34,426 bases of DNA from assembly GCF_009494395.1 (NCBI RefSeq), contig NZ_VZCB01000031.1, positions 1 through 34,426 of the forward strand, given 5' to 3'. The notes under the pieces were generated by a model. It ran no database searches, was not told the origin of the DNA, and saw only the letters and a program-made list of their open reading frames with translations. This document shows, piece after piece, positions 14,260-23,562 of the stretch. The position numbers and the translations under genes were made by a program. Source of the stretch: Segatella copri. GTDB taxonomy: Bacteria; Bacteroidota; Bacteroidia; Bacteroidales; Bacteroidaceae. The first letter of the stretch is position 1, and each line of letters begins with the position of its first letter.

Positions 14260-15927
14260 ATGATGAAAAAACTATTGATTTCATTGCTTATGGTGCTCCT
14301 TGCAGCGCCAACTTATGCACAAATAGATAAGGATCACGATTTTAAAGTGGCGAAGAACATGGATATATTCAATGCCATTTATAAGAATCTTGACTTGATG
14401 TACGTGGATACGCTCGATGCGGAAGAAGTGGTGGGCAATGGTGTCAAGGCGATGTTGGGAAGTCTTGATCCTTATACCACATACTATCCGGAATCGAAAG
14501 TCAATGAGTTGAAAAATATGCTCACCGGTAAATATGCGGGTGTGGGTGCTGTGATACGCTATAACTTTCAGTTACAGCGTGTCTGTATCAGCGAACCTTA
14601 TGAGAATATGCCGGCTGCTGAGGCAGGATTGAAGAAGGGGGATATTATCTTGAGTATCGATGATGAGAGTATGACCGACAAGGATGTGAGTTATGTGAGC
14701 GACCATCTTCGTGGTGATCCTGGTACGTCTTTCATATTGAAGGTAAAGCGACCAAGTACAGGCAAGATTCTCAAGGTAAAGGTTACTCGCCGTACCATCC
14801 AGATGCCGTTCATTCCTTATTACGGTATGTTGGAGGGTGGTATCGGCTATATCAACTTCAATTCCTTTACTGATAATTGCGCCAAGGATGTGCGCCGTGC
14901 CTTCATCGATTTGAAAAAGCAGGGGGCCAAGAGTCTTATTTTTGACCTTCGTACCAATGGAGGTGGTTCTGTAAGTGAGGCTGTGAATATTATCAATATG
15001 TTCTTGCCGAAGGGAAAGACTGTGTTGGAGATGAAGGGTAAGTTGCAGCGTTCCAATAATGTATATAGGACCAAGGTTGAACCTGTTGACTCTCTGATGC
15101 CAATGGTTGTGTTGGCAAGCAACAGTACGGCGAGTGCCAGTGAAATCATGAGTGGTAGCTTACAGGACTATGATCGTGCAGTTATATTAGGTACGCGCAC
15201 GTATGGAAAGGGATTGGTACAGTCAACCATGGATTTGCCATATAATGGTCAGATGAAGTTGACCACTGCTAAGTATTACATTCCTAGTGGCAGATGTGTG
15301 CAGGCGCTCAACTACAAGCATGCTAAGGGCGGTTATGTGGAGCATGTGCCGGATTCTCTTACCAAGGTGTTCTATACGGCTGGAGGCAGAGAAGTGCGTG
15401 ATGGCGGCGGCGTTAAGCCTGATGTGGAAGTGAAGCCGGATTCGTTGCCTAATATTGCATTTTATCTGGCTGGTGCCCGTGACAGCAACGAGGTGATGCT
15501 CAATTATGAGGTAGATTATATTGCCAAGCATCCTACCATTGCACCAGCTAAAGACTTTGCTCTTACCGATGCTGATTATGATGAGTTTAAGGCTCGTGTA
15601 CTGAAGGCAGATTTTAAGTACGACCGTGAGACGGAAAAGTATCTGAAGGATTTGGAGAAACTGGCTAAGTTTGAGGGCTATTACGATGATGCCAAGCCCG
15701 AGTTTGAAGCATTGAAGAAAAAGCTGAGTCACAATGTGGCAAAAGATTTGGATTACAACAAGACATATATCAAGCAGCTTTTGGAAAACGAGATAGTGGC
15801 AGCTTACTATTTCCAGGCAGGAGCCATACAGAATTCTTTACGTTACGATAAGCAGGTGAAGGCTGCTATGAAGTTGCTTCAATCACCTGAAGAATACGAA
15901 AAAATACTGCATCCAGTGAAAAAATAA
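14260..15927 (+). CDS. S41-family carboxyl-terminal processing protease
   Basis: A 555-residue exported serine protease of the CtpA/Tsp family, which trims or degrades periplasmic proteins. It starts with a signal peptide (MKKLLISLLMVLLAAPTYAQ). An N-terminal helical segment (DPYTTYYPESKVNEL) leads into a PDZ domain (about 90-170, AAEAGLKKGDIILSIDDESM). The S41 core has GGIGYINFNSFTDN, LIFDLRTNGGGSVSEAV and the catalytic dyad Ser292 (NSTASASEIMSG) and Lys317 (TYGKGLVQS), 25 residues apart as in E. coli Tsp. About 180 C-terminal residues are helical and charged. The second ATG (14263) is an equally possible start. It stands between the tRNA and the rimP operon; a 7-base hairpin (15935-15941/15960-15966) follows but lacks a T-run. 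The substrate is unknown. Confidence 0.93.
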   Translation: MMKKLLISLLMVLLAAPTYAQIDKDHDFKVAKNMDIFNAIYKNLDLMYVDTLDAEEVVGNGVKAMLGSLDPYTTYYPESKVNELKNMLTGKYAGVGAVIRYNFQLQRVCISEPYENMPAAEAGLKKGDIILSIDDESMTDKDVSYVSDHLRGDPGTSFILKVKRPSTGKILKVKVTRRTIQMPFIPYYGMLEGGIGYINFNSFTDNCAKDVRRAFIDLKKQGAKSLIFDLRTNGGGSVSEAVNIINMFLPKGKTVLEMKGKLQRSNNVYRTKVEPVDSLMPMVVLASNSTASASEIMSGSLQDYDRAVILGTRTYGKGLVQSTMDLPYNGQMKLTTAKYYIPSGRCVQALNYKHAKGGYVEHVPDSLTKVFYTAGGREVRDGGGVKPDVEVKPDSLPNIAFYLAGARDSNEVMLNYEVDYIAKHPTIAPAKDFALTDADYDEFKARVLKADFKYDRETEKYLKDLEKLAKFEGYYDDAKPEFEALKKKLSHNVAKDLDYNKTYIKQLLENEIVAAYYFQAGAIQNSLRYDKQVKAAMKLLQSPEEYEKILHPVKK

Positions 15928-15988
15928 GTATAAAAACCTGCACAATCAATTAAAAATGCGCAGGTTATGAATAAAAAACAGGAAAATC

Positions 15989-16020
15989 TTTGGAGAATTT
16001 CGAAAATATTCGTAATTTTG
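15989..16020 (+). promoter_or_regulatory. Promoter of the rimP-nusA-infB operon
   Basis: TTTG (15989-15992), 20 bases, TAATTTTG (16013-16020): full match to the Bacteroidota consensus, giving a leader of about 55 bases before the rimP ATG. Confidence 0.8.
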
Positions 16021-16034
16021 CAAACGTTCAGTGG

Positions 16035-16062
16035 AATGAGGGGCTCGAATGAGTTCCTCATT
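16035..16062 (+). promoter_or_regulatory. Leader hairpin of the rimP operon
   Basis: AATGAGG (16035-16041) pairs with CCTCATT (16056-16062), followed by TTATTTTAA. It lies in the untranslated leader between promoter and rimP. The weak U-tract allows attenuation, but nothing else shows regulation. Confidence 0.45.
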
Positions 16063-16081
16063 TTATTTTAATAAGGTATTT

Positions 16082-16549
16082 ATGATTGATAAAAACGTCG
16101 TTAAAAAATTAGTTGAAGAATGGCTCCAAGATAAGGAATATTTCTTGGTTAGCGTTGAAATCAGTCCGGACAATCGAATCGTGGTAGAGATAGACCATGC
16201 TGATGGTGTGTGGATTGAGGATTGTGTTGCCCTCAGTAGATATATTGAGGAACATTTGAGTCGTGATGAGGAAGATTATGAACTGGAAGTTGGTTCTGCT
16301 GGTCTTGGTCAACCATTCAAGGTTCCACAGCAGTATATCAACTTCGTTGGTAAGGAGGTAGAGGTGCTTGATGCTGATGGCGTCAAAGTAAAGGGCATCT
16401 TGAAAGCTGTGGACGGAAATGATTTCACAGTAGGCGTAGAGGAAAAGGTAAAGGTTGAGGGGAAAAAACGTCCTGTTAAGCAGGAGGTTGACCACGTTTA
16501 TCAAATGGATAAAGTAAAGTATACAAAATATTTAATCAGTTTTAAATAA
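16082..16549 (+). CDS. rimP: Ribosome maturation factor RimP
   Basis: A 155-residue factor that helps mature the 30S ribosomal subunit. The chosen ATG (16082) starts MIDKNVVKKLVEEWLQ; the 11-residue extension from 16049 overlaps the leader hairpin and is not family-like. The N-terminal alpha/beta domain contains LVSVEISPDNRIVVEIDHAD and the conserved DCVALSRYIEEHL segment, followed by YELEVGSAGLGQPF (the family SPGLxRP region in diverged form). The C-terminal SH3-like barrel follows (EVEVLDADGVKVKGILKAVD) with a short basic linker (GKKRPVKQEV). The gene ends 3 bases before nusA, the conserved rimP-nusA-infB order, which confirms the assignment despite modest sequence conservation. Confidence 0.92.
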   Translation: MIDKNVVKKLVEEWLQDKEYFLVSVEISPDNRIVVEIDHADGVWIEDCVALSRYIEEHLSRDEEDYELEVGSAGLGQPFKVPQQYINFVGKEVEVLDADGVKVKGILKAVDGNDFTVGVEEKVKVEGKKRPVKQEVDHVYQMDKVKYTKYLISFK

Positions 16550-16552
16550 GCT

Positions 16553-17815
16553 ATGGCTAAAAAAGATCAGGAAATTACAGCGAGTATGATTGATACATTC
16601 CGCGAGTTTAAAGAAACCAAGAATATCGACCGTACTACATTGGTAAGTGTGTTGGAGGAAAGTTTCCGCAACGTTCTTGCTAAGATTTTCGGTAGTGATG
16701 AGAATTTCGATGTTATCGTTAACCCTGACAAGGGCGATTTCGAGATCTATCGCAATCGTGTTGTTGTTGCTGACGGTGAAGTAGAGGACGAAAATAAGGA
16801 AATAACACTTACTGAGGCGCGCAAGATTGAGCCTGACTACGAGGTAGGTGAGGATGTAAGTGAGAAGGTTGATTTCAATAAGTTTGGTCGCCGTGCTATC
16901 TTGACTCTTCGCCAGACTTTGGCTTCTAAGATTCTTGAGTTGGAACACGATTCTCTTTTCAATAAGTACAAGGATCGTGTAGGACAGATCATTTCTGGTG
17001 AAGTTTACCAGGTTTGGAAGCGTGAGGTACTTATCGTAGACGATGAGAACAATGAACTTATCTTGCCTAAAACAGAGCAGATTCCTGGCGATATGTATCG
17101 TAAGGGCGAGACCGTTCGTGCAGTCATCGACCGCGTTGATAATGATAACAATAATCCTAAGATTATCTTGAGCCGTACAGCTCCTGCTTTCTTGCAGCGT
17201 TTGTTGGAGGCTGAAGTTCCTGAGATTGCAGAGGGCTTGATTGCTATCCGTCGTATTGCTCGCCTTCCTGGAGAACGCGCAAAGATTGCTGTTGAAAGCT
17301 TTGATGAGCGTATCGACCCAGTTGGAGCTTGTGTCGGTGTGAAGGGTAGTCGTGTTCACGGTATCGTACGTGAATTGAACAACGAGAATCTTGATGTTGT
17401 CAATTATACAGACAATGCCAAACTGTTCATTCAGCGTGCTTTGGCTCCTGCAGCCATTACTTCTGTAAACATCGATGATGAGAACAAGAAGGCTGAAGTG
17501 TTCTTGAAGCCTGATCAGGTGAGCAAGGCTATCGGTCGTGGCGGTATGAACATCAAGTTGGCTTCCATGCTGACAGAGTATACTATCGATGTATTCCGAG
17601 AAGTGGATGATAATGAAGCTGACGAGGATATCTACTTGGATGAATTCTCTGATGAGATTGACCAGTGGGTGATTGATGCCATCAAGGGCATTGGTCTCGA
17701 TACAGCTAAGCAAGTACTCAATGCTCCACGCAACTTGTTGATTGAGAAGGCAGATTTGGAGGAAGAGACTGTCGACAATGTCATCAATGTATTGCGTACT
17801 GAATTCGAACAATAA
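16553..17815 (+). CDS. nusA: Transcription termination/antitermination factor NusA
   Basis: A 420-residue RNA polymerase-binding factor that modulates pausing, termination and antitermination. The N-terminal polymerase-binding domain (residues 1-130) contains MIDTFREFKETKNIDRTTLV and LTEARKIEPDYEVGEDVSEKVD. The S1 domain follows (about 140-205, GQIISGEVYQVWKREVLIVD), then KH1 (RIARLPGERAKIAVES with GACVGVKGSRVHGIVREL) and KH2 (VSKAIGRGGMNIKLASML). The protein lacks the extra C-terminal acidic repeats of E. coli NusA, as is usual in Bacteroidota. It is translated from the same transcript as rimP and infB, 3 bases after rimP. Confidence 0.96.
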   Translation: MAKKDQEITASMIDTFREFKETKNIDRTTLVSVLEESFRNVLAKIFGSDENFDVIVNPDKGDFEIYRNRVVVADGEVEDENKEITLTEARKIEPDYEVGEDVSEKVDFNKFGRRAILTLRQTLASKILELEHDSLFNKYKDRVGQIISGEVYQVWKREVLIVDDENNELILPKTEQIPGDMYRKGETVRAVIDRVDNDNNNPKIILSRTAPAFLQRLLEAEVPEIAEGLIAIRRIARLPGERAKIAVESFDERIDPVGACVGVKGSRVHGIVRELNNENLDVVNYTDNAKLFIQRALAPAAITSVNIDDENKKAEVFLKPDQVSKAIGRGGMNIKLASMLTEYTIDVFREVDDNEADEDIYLDEFSDEIDQWVIDAIKGIGLDTAKQVLNAPRNLLIEKADLEEETVDNVINVLRTEFEQ

Positions 17816-17845
17816 TTCCCTAGCTTGCTAGTGCTTGCTGGGAAT
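17815..17845 (+). promoter_or_regulatory. nusA-infB intercistronic hairpin
   Basis: ATTCCC-T-AGC (17815-17824) can pair with GCT-GGGAAT (17837-17845), overlapping the nusA stop codon. No T-run follows; AT-rich sequence leads to infB. Probably an mRNA processing or stability hairpin. Confidence 0.4.
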
Positions 17846-17879
17846 CTAATTAAATTAAATAGGAGATAAATAAATATAT

Positions 17880-20789
17880 ATGAGCATCAGATTAAATAAA
17901 GCACTACGTGAATTAAATATAGGTCTTCAAACGGCAGTTGAATTCCTTGAAAATAAAAAAGAACTGGGAGAGGTGAAGGCTGAACCGAGCTTCAAAATCA
18001 GCGATGAGCAGTATCAGGCATTGAATGATGCCTTTAGCAAAGATAAGGAAGTTCGTGATCAGGCAGAGAAGCTCTTTACCAAAAAAACTAAGGATAAGAA
18101 ACGTGCGCCAGAACAGAAGGACAATCGTTCCGAGAACGTATTGGAGTCGGGCAGACAGCAGTATAAGCCGCTGGGCAAGATCGACTTGGATAGTCTCGGT
18201 AAGAAATCTGCTGTACAGTCTGTTGCTGATAAGCCAGAGGTGCATGAGCAAGAGACTGCTGCCGTCAGTCCTGCGCCTAATAAAGAGATAGTAAAGGCTG
18301 AAAATAAGGATGAGAAGAGACAACAGAATGTCTCTCAACATAAACAGAATATGAAACAGGAGAATCAGCAAAAAACACAACAGGCAAAATCGCATGAATC
18401 TAAGGGGCTGCAGAATGGCCACAATCAGCAGAAAGCTGCACATCACAAGGGAGACAACCAACCTTCTAAGGTAGATAACAAGACTCAGCAGGATCAGACT
18501 GCTGTAGCTTTAGGAGGATCTAGCGTCTTTACTTTGAAAAGTGAGAAGAAAATGTCTTCTAACGAACCTAAGGTGTTAGGTAAGATTGACCTTTCTTCTT
18601 TGAATCAGAGCACTCGTCCTAAGAAGAAGTCTAAGGAGGAGCGCCGTAAGGAACGTGAGGAAAAATTGGCTCAGCAGCACAGCGAGCGTAAGAAGCGTGT
18701 TCGTATTAACAAAGAGCGTGTTGACATCAATGCCGAAGCAAAGAATAATAATGGCGACGGTGGTAATGGCCAGAATAGAGGTAATAATGGTGGCAACAAA
18801 AAGAACAGAAACAAGAACAGAAATAATAATAACAATAATAATAAGGGCAATAACAACAACCGTGGCAACCAGCGCCAGATCGAGGTTGATGACGAGGCTG
18901 TAGCACGCCAGGTTAAGGAGACTCTTGCACGTTTGACCAGCAAGAGTCAGAACAAGAAGGGCGCTAAGTACCGTAAGGAGAAGCGTGAGGCTGTTCAGGA
19001 GAAGTTGCAGGATCAGGCTCGTCAGGAGCAGAAGGAAAGCAAGACCCTGAAGCTTACAGAGTTCGTTACCGTTAGCGAGTTGGCTACAATGATGGATATC
19101 AGCGTTACTCAGGTTATCTCTACGCTGATGGGCGTAGGTATCATGGTATCTATCAACCAGCGCCTGGATGCAGAGACCATCAACATGGTAGCTGAGGAGT
19201 TCGGTTTCAAGACCGAATACGTGAGTGCCGAGGTTCAGGAGGCCGTGAGCGAGGAAGAGGATGATGAGAACGACTTGGTTCCACGTGCTCCAATCGTAAC
19301 CGTCATGGGTCACGTAGACCATGGTAAGACCTCTTTGCTCGACTATATCCGCAATACCAATGTGATTGCCGGTGAGGCAGGTGGTATTACCCAGCATATC
19401 GGTGCATACAGTGTTACGCTGAACAGTGGTCGCAAGGTTACCTTCCTTGATACTCCAGGTCACGAGGCGTTTACCGCCATGCGTGCCCGTGGTGCCCAGG
19501 CTACCGATATCGCCATCATCATCATCGCAGCCGATGACTCCGTGATGCCTACTACCAAGGAGGCTATCGCCCATGCACAGGCTGCCGGTGTGCCAATGGT
19601 ATTCGCTATCAACAAGATTGATAAGCCAGGTGCTAACCCAGACCGTATCCGTGAGGACTTGGCTAACATGAACCTGCTCGTAGAGGAGTGGGGTGGTAAG
19701 TATCAGTGCCAGGAAATCAGTGCCAAGAAGGGTATCGGTGTTCACGATCTGCTCGACAAGGTACTCCTCGAGGCTGATATGCTCGACTTGAAGGCTAACC
19801 CTAACCGTCGTGCAACAGGTACCATCATCGAGTCTTCTCTCGACAAGGGTCGTGGATATGTTTCTACCGTATTGGTTGCCAACGGTACCTTGAAGGTAGG
19901 CGACATCGTACTCGCCGGTACTTCTTGGGGTCGTGTCAAGGCGATGTTCAATGAGCGTAATGCCAATATCAAGTCGGCTGCTCCAGCTGAGCCAGCTATC
20001 ATCCTCGGTTTGAACGGTGCGCCTACTGCAGGTGACCAGTTCCACGTAATCGAGACAGAGCAGGAGGCTCGAGAAATCGCCAACAAGCGTGAGCAGTTGC
20101 AGCGTGAGCAGGGCTTGCGTACTCAGAAGCGCTTGACCTTGGGTGATATCTCTCACCGTATCGCACGTGGTGAGTTCCACGAGTTGAACGTCATCGTGAA
20201 GGGTGATACCGACGGTTCTGTTGAGGCATTGAGCGACTCATTCATCAAGCTTTCTACCGAGAAGGTTCAGGTGAACGTAGTGAACAAGGCTGTGGGTCAG
20301 ATTTCTGAGAACGACGTGATGCTGGCATCTGCTTCAGATGCAGTCATCGTTGGTTTCCAGGTTCGTCCATCTGCCGATGCTCGCAAGGCTGCCGACCGTG
20401 AGGGTGTTGAAATCAACACATACTCTATCATTTACGATGCTATCGACGATATCAAGAGCGCGATGGTAGGTATGCTCGACAAGGTGAAGAAGGAAATCGT
20501 TACCGGTCAGGTTGAGGTGAAGCAGACCTTCAAGATTTCCAAGGTGGGTACTATTGCCGGTGGTCTCGTTACCGAGGGTAAGGTACACGCTAAGGATAAG
20601 GCTCGCGTCATCCGTGACGGTATCGTCATCCGTACTGCAGAAATCGGTGCCTTGAAGCGTTACAAGGACGATGTCAAGGAGGTGGTTACCGGTATGGAGT
20701 GCGGTTTGAGCCTCGTCAACTACAACGATATCCAGGAGGGCGACGTTATCGAGACCTTCACTGAGATCGAGGTAGAGCAGAAGCTTTAA
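17880..20789 (+). CDS. infB: Translation initiation factor IF-2
   Basis: A 969-residue GTPase that brings initiator tRNA to the ribosome. The N terminus has the IF2-N fold ([20 protein letters not shown]). Residues from about 60 to 370 are a long, low-complexity, charged linker rich in Lys, Gln and Asn, including a polyAsn stretch of about 30 residues (about 300-330). A second IF2-N-like motif follows ([20 protein letters not shown]). The G domain starts near 470: G1 GHVDHGKTS (about 478), G3 DTPGHEAF, G4 NKID, then domains II, III (IF2-specific) and C2 ([19 protein letters not shown]). The end ([10 protein letters not shown]) is intact. It is third in the rimP-nusA-infB operon, 64 bases after nusA. 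Confidence 0.97.
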   Translation: MSIRLNKALRELNIGLQTAVEFLENKKELGEVKAEPSFKISDEQYQALNDAFSKDKEVRDQAEKLFTKKTKDKKRAPEQKDNRSENVLESGRQQYKPLGKIDLDSLGKKSAVQSVADKPEVHEQETAAVSPAPNKEIVKAENKDEKRQQNVSQHKQNMKQENQQKTQQAKSHESKGLQNGHNQQKAAHHKGDNQPSKVDNKTQQDQTAVALGGSSVFTLKSEKKMSSNEPKVLGKIDLSSLNQSTRPKKKSKEERRKEREEKLAQQHSERKKRVRINKERVDINAEAKNNNGDGGNGQNRGNNGGNKKNRNKNRNNNNNNNKGNNNNRGNQRQIEVDDEAVARQVKETLARLTSKSQNKKGAKYRKEKREAVQEKLQDQARQEQKESKTLKLTEFVTVSELATMMDISVTQVISTLMGVGIMVSINQRLDAETINMVAEEFGFKTEYVSAEVQEAVSEEEDDENDLVPRAPIVTVMGHVDHGKTSLLDYIRNTNVIAGEAGGITQHIGAYSVTLNSGRKVTFLDTPGHEAFTAMRARGAQATDIAIIIIAADDSVMPTTKEAIAHAQAAGVPMVFAINKIDKPGANPDRIREDLANMNLLVEEWGGKYQCQEISAKKGIGVHDLLDKVLLEADMLDLKANPNRRATGTIIESSLDKGRGYVSTVLVANGTLKVGDIVLAGTSWGRVKAMFNERNANIKSAAPAEPAIILGLNGAPTAGDQFHVIETEQEAREIANKREQLQREQGLRTQKRLTLGDISHRIARGEFHELNVIVKGDTDGSVEALSDSFIKLSTEKVQVNVVNKAVGQISENDVMLASASDAVIVGFQVRPSADARKAADREGVEINTYSIIYDAIDDIKSAMVGMLDKVKKEIVTGQVEVKQTFKISKVGTIAGGLVTEGKVHAKDKARVIRDGIVIRTAEIGALKRYKDDVKEVVTGMECGLSLVNYNDIQEGDVIETFTEIEVEQKL

Positions 20790-20790
20790 T

Positions 20791-20826
20791 AAAGTGAAGA
20801 GTGAAGAACGAAAAGTGAAGAATTCA
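20791..20826 (+). repeat. Stop-codon-associated repeat, copy 3 (infB)
   Basis: One base after the infB TAA the sequence reads AAAGTGAAGAGTGAAGAACG, then AAAAGTGAAGAATTCA. Same orientation relative to the gene and same end motif as the copies after argB and speA. Confidence 0.6.
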
Positions 20827-20861
20827 TTTGTCTTTTCGCTCTATCCTATATATAATTAAGG

Positions 20862-20891
20862 TAGGGATGAGTCCTCAGCGGCTTATCCCTA
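20862..20891 (+). promoter_or_regulatory. Hairpin between infB and sufB
   Basis: TAGGGATGAG (20862-20871) pairs with CTTATCCCTA (20882-20891), 10 bases with one wobble. A smaller hairpin (AATAAC/GTTATT, about 20903-20919) follows just before the sufB ATG. No TAnnTTTG promoter is evident, so the suf genes may use a different promoter type or readthrough from infB. Confidence 0.45.
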
Positions 20892-20928
20892 TTTAGGGTT
20901 AAAATAACGAAAGGTTATTCTAAATAAA

Positions 20929-22380
20929 ATGGCAGAAATAGAGAAAGAACAGAATCAGGTTGTCAAGGATGTGATAGACCAGAAATACGAGTATGGTTTT
21001 ACCACGGATGTGCATACTGAAATCATAGAAAAGGGTCTCAACGAGGATGTTGTGCGCCTGATCTCGCAGAAGAAAGGAGAGCCGGATTGGATGCTCGAAT
21101 TTCGTCTGAAAGCCTACAATTACTGGAAGACGCTCAAGGAGCCAAAATGGGGACATGTTCACGTGCCACCTATTGACTACCAGGAGATTTCATACTATGC
21201 CGACCCTTTGGCAAAGAAGCCGAAGAACAAGGAAATTGATCCTGAGTTGGAGAAGACATTCGATAAACTCGGTATTCCTTTGGAGGAGCGTTTGGCTTTG
21301 AGCGGTACCGCCGTAGATGCCATCATGGACTCTGTGTCGGTAAAGACTACTTTCAAGGAGAAACTCCGTGAGAAGGGCGTCATCTTCTGCAGTATTGGTG
21401 AGGCTGTGAAGGAGCATCCTGATTTGGTAAGCGAGTATCTGGGAACCGTAGTTCCTTATCGTGATAACTTTTATGCAGCCTTGAACAGTTGCGTATTCAG
21501 TGATGGCTCATTCGTTTATATTCCTAAGGGCGTCCGCTGTCCGATGGAGTTGAGCAGTTACTTCCGCATCAATGCCCGTAACACCGGTCAGTTTGAGCGT
21601 ACATTGATTATCGCTGATGATGATGCTTACGTTTCTTATCTGGAGGGATGTACAGCGCCGATGCGTGATGAGAACCAGCTCCATGCGGCTATCGTAGAGA
21701 TTATCGTCAAGGATAATGCTGAGGTGAAATACTCTACTGTTCAGAACTGGTATCCTGGTGATGAGCATGGTAAGGGTGGTGTGCTGAACCTGGTAACCAA
21801 GCGAGGCGACTTGCGTGGTGTGAACTCTAAGTTGAGCTGGACTCAGGTAGAGACGGGTTCTGCGATTACCTGGAAGTATCCTTCCTGCATCTTGCGTGGC
21901 GACAACTCTGTAGCTGAGTTCTATAGTGTGGCTGTTACCAACAACTATCAGGAGGCTGATACCGGTACCAAGATGATTCACATGGGTAAGAACACCAAGA
22001 GTACCATCATCTCGAAGGGTATCTCGGCAGGTCATAGCCAGAACTCCTATCGTGGTCTGGTTCGTGCTACATCCAATGCCGACAATGCCCGCAACTACAG
22101 TTCCTGTGACTCCTTGTTGCTGGGTAGCGATTGTGGAGCGCATACCTTCCCATATATGGATGCCCATAACGACACAGCCGTGTTCGAGCATGAGGCAACT
22201 ACCTCGAAGATTTCAGAAGACCAGCTCTTCTATTGTAATCAGCGAGGCATTCCTACCGAGGAGGCTGTCGGCTTGATCGTAAACGGTTATGCCAAGGATG
22301 TGCTCAACAAGTTGCCTATGGAGTTTGCCGTAGAGGCACAGAAACTCCTGAGTGTTTCACTCGAAGGCACCGTTGGCTAA
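20929..22380 (+). CDS. sufB: Fe-S cluster assembly scaffold SufB
   Basis: A 483-residue scaffold subunit of the SufBCD complex, on which iron-sulfur clusters are assembled. The family signatures are present: [13 protein letters not shown] near the N terminus, [56 protein letters not shown] and, in the C-terminal beta-helix, [32 protein letters not shown] and [20 protein letters not shown], followed by [20 protein letters not shown]. Conserved cysteines and the glutamate in the cluster path are retained. It begins the suf operon but is followed not by sufC but by a small exported-protein ORF. No IscR- or Fur-like site was recognised. Confidence 0.96.
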   Translation: MAEIEKEQNQVVKDVIDQKYEYGFTTDVHTEIIEKGLNEDVVRLISQKKGEPDWMLEFRLKAYNYWKTLKEPKWGHVHVPPIDYQEISYYADPLAKKPKNKEIDPELEKTFDKLGIPLEERLALSGTAVDAIMDSVSVKTTFKEKLREKGVIFCSIGEAVKEHPDLVSEYLGTVVPYRDNFYAALNSCVFSDGSFVYIPKGVRCPMELSSYFRINARNTGQFERTLIIADDDAYVSYLEGCTAPMRDENQLHAAIVEIIVKDNAEVKYSTVQNWYPGDEHGKGGVLNLVTKRGDLRGVNSKLSWTQVETGSAITWKYPSCILRGDNSVAEFYSVAVTNNYQEADTGTKMIHMGKNTKSTIISKGISAGHSQNSYRGLVRATSNADNARNYSSCDSLLLGSDCGAHTFPYMDAHNDTAVFEHEATTSKISEDQLFYCNQRGIPTEEAVGLIVNGYAKDVLNKLPMEFAVEAQKLLSVSLEGTVG

Positions 22381-22404
22381 GAATAATAAGAAAGAGAGGT
22401 GGTT

Positions 22405-22788
22405 ATGAAAAGAATGTTGTTGATGTTATTGTTAGTTGATAGCTTGAACTTAACGGCTCAAGACCTTTTCAATCATCAAAAAAATGGCTTGACGGCACAG
22501 CAAGATTCCATCGTTGCATCTTTTGTTGCGAAATGCAAGCAAGAGCAAAATGTGTATCTTCGTTGTGGTCGATATTGTCATGTTGATGAGTCTGACCCTA
22601 CATTGACCAAGTCCATTATGCAGACATCGAGTTATGTTCCGCAGATGAAGGGTAAGGTCATACGACCAGGTGAGTGCTCATTTTGGGTACTAGACCCTCC
22701 TTCGTTGTTTGTGCAATGGGGCTGGGAGAAGTCACCATCTTTCTTTGAAGAGTTATGTTCCAATATTTTGAACGCATTTTTTAAGTAA
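22405..22788 (+). CDS. Small exported Cys-rich protein of unknown function inside the suf operon
   Basis: A 127-residue protein not recognised as any family. The ATG at 22405 is chosen over the GTG at 22399 because AGAGAGGTGG lies just before it. The start MKRMLLMLLLVDSLNLTAQD looks like a signal peptide cleaved after about residue 18. The remainder is soluble-looking, with five cysteines (KCK, RCGRYCH, GECS, ELCS) including a CxxxC-His pair, and ends FFEELCSNILNAFFK. It fits precisely between sufB (24 bases upstream) and sufC (4 bases downstream) and is on the same strand, so it should be co-transcribed. Codons are more AT-rich than those of the suf genes (many AAT, CAA, TTT), hinting at a later insertion. 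If exported, it acts away from SufBCD. No function is proposed. Confidence 0.7.
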   Translation: MKRMLLMLLLVDSLNLTAQDLFNHQKNGLTAQQDSIVASFVAKCKQEQNVYLRCGRYCHVDESDPTLTKSIMQTSSYVPQMKGKVIRPGECSFWVLDPPSLFVQWGWEKSPSFFEELCSNILNAFFK

Positions 22789-22792
22789 TAAT

Positions 22793-23548
22793 ATGTTAGA
22801 GGTAAAGAATCTGCATGCTACTATTGCAGGCAAAGAAATATTGAAAGGTATCAACCTGACCATTAAGGATGGTGAGATACATGCGATTATGGGACCTAAC
22901 GGTTCTGGTAAGTCAACCTTGAGCGCTGTGCTCACAGGTAACCCTCTCTATACCGTAACCGAGGGCGAGGCTATCTTCAACGGCAAGAACCTTCTGGAAA
23001 TGAAGCCAGAGGACCGTGCCCGTGAGGGATTGTTCCTTTCTTTCCAGTATCCGGTGGAGATTCCTGGCGTATCTATGACCAACTTCATGCGTGCGGCTAT
23101 CAATGCCAAGCGTGAGTATCAGGGCTTGGAACCATTGAACACCAGTGAATTCATGAAGTTGATGCGCGAGAAACGTGCGTTGGTGGAATTGGATAGCAAG
23201 TTGGCTCGCCGTTCTGTAAACGAAGGCTTCTCGGGTGGTGAGAAGAAGCGCAACGAGATTTTCCAGATGGCTATGCTGGAGCCAAAGCTTTCTATTCTCG
23301 ATGAAACCGACTCTGGTCTTGACGTGGATGCGATGCGTATCGTGGCAGACGGTGTGAACAAGATGCATACCGATCAGACTTCTGCCATCGTCATCACTCA
23401 CTATGAGCGTTTGCTCGATATGATTAAGCCAAGTGTGGTTCACGTTCTTTATAAAGGTAGAATTGTGAAAACTGCAGGTCCTGAACTTGCCAAGGAGATT
23501 GAGACTCGTGGTTATGACTGGATTAAGGCTGAGGTAGATGAGAAATAA
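22793..23548 (+). CDS. sufC: Fe-S cluster assembly ATPase SufC
   Basis: A 251-residue ABC-type ATPase that drives conformational change in the SufBCD scaffold. Walker A is GPNGSGKSTLSAVL (about 35-48), the Q-loop SFQYPVEIPGVSM, the ABC signature FSGGEKKRNEIFQM, Walker B LSILDETDSGLDVDAM and the switch His in IVITHYERLLDMI. It lacks membrane segments. The start follows the small ORF by 4 bases with no clear ribosome-binding site, suggesting coupled translation. Confidence 0.97.
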   Translation: MLEVKNLHATIAGKEILKGINLTIKDGEIHAIMGPNGSGKSTLSAVLTGNPLYTVTEGEAIFNGKNLLEMKPEDRAREGLFLSFQYPVEIPGVSMTNFMRAAINAKREYQGLEPLNTSEFMKLMREKRALVELDSKLARRSVNEGFSGGEKKRNEIFQMAMLEPKLSILDETDSGLDVDAMRIVADGVNKMHTDQTSAIVITHYERLLDMIKPSVVHVLYKGRIVKTAGPELAKEIETRGYDWIKAEVDEK

Positions 23549-23562
23549 TAAGGAGGATGGCT

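Noticed and set aside
16532..17812. A 426-codon open frame antisense to nearly all of nusA
   Set aside because: It mirrors nusA exactly, has no family motifs and no promoter or leader of its own; long antisense frames are common opposite genes with biased codons.
18576..20180. A 534-codon open frame antisense to infB
   Set aside because: Leu/Ile/Thr-rich translation without domains, fully inside infB, whose motifs are unmistakable.
22399..22404. GTG start for the ORF between sufB and sufC
   Set aside because: The purine-rich AGAGAGGTGG would overlap the GTG start; the ATG at 22405 is better placed.
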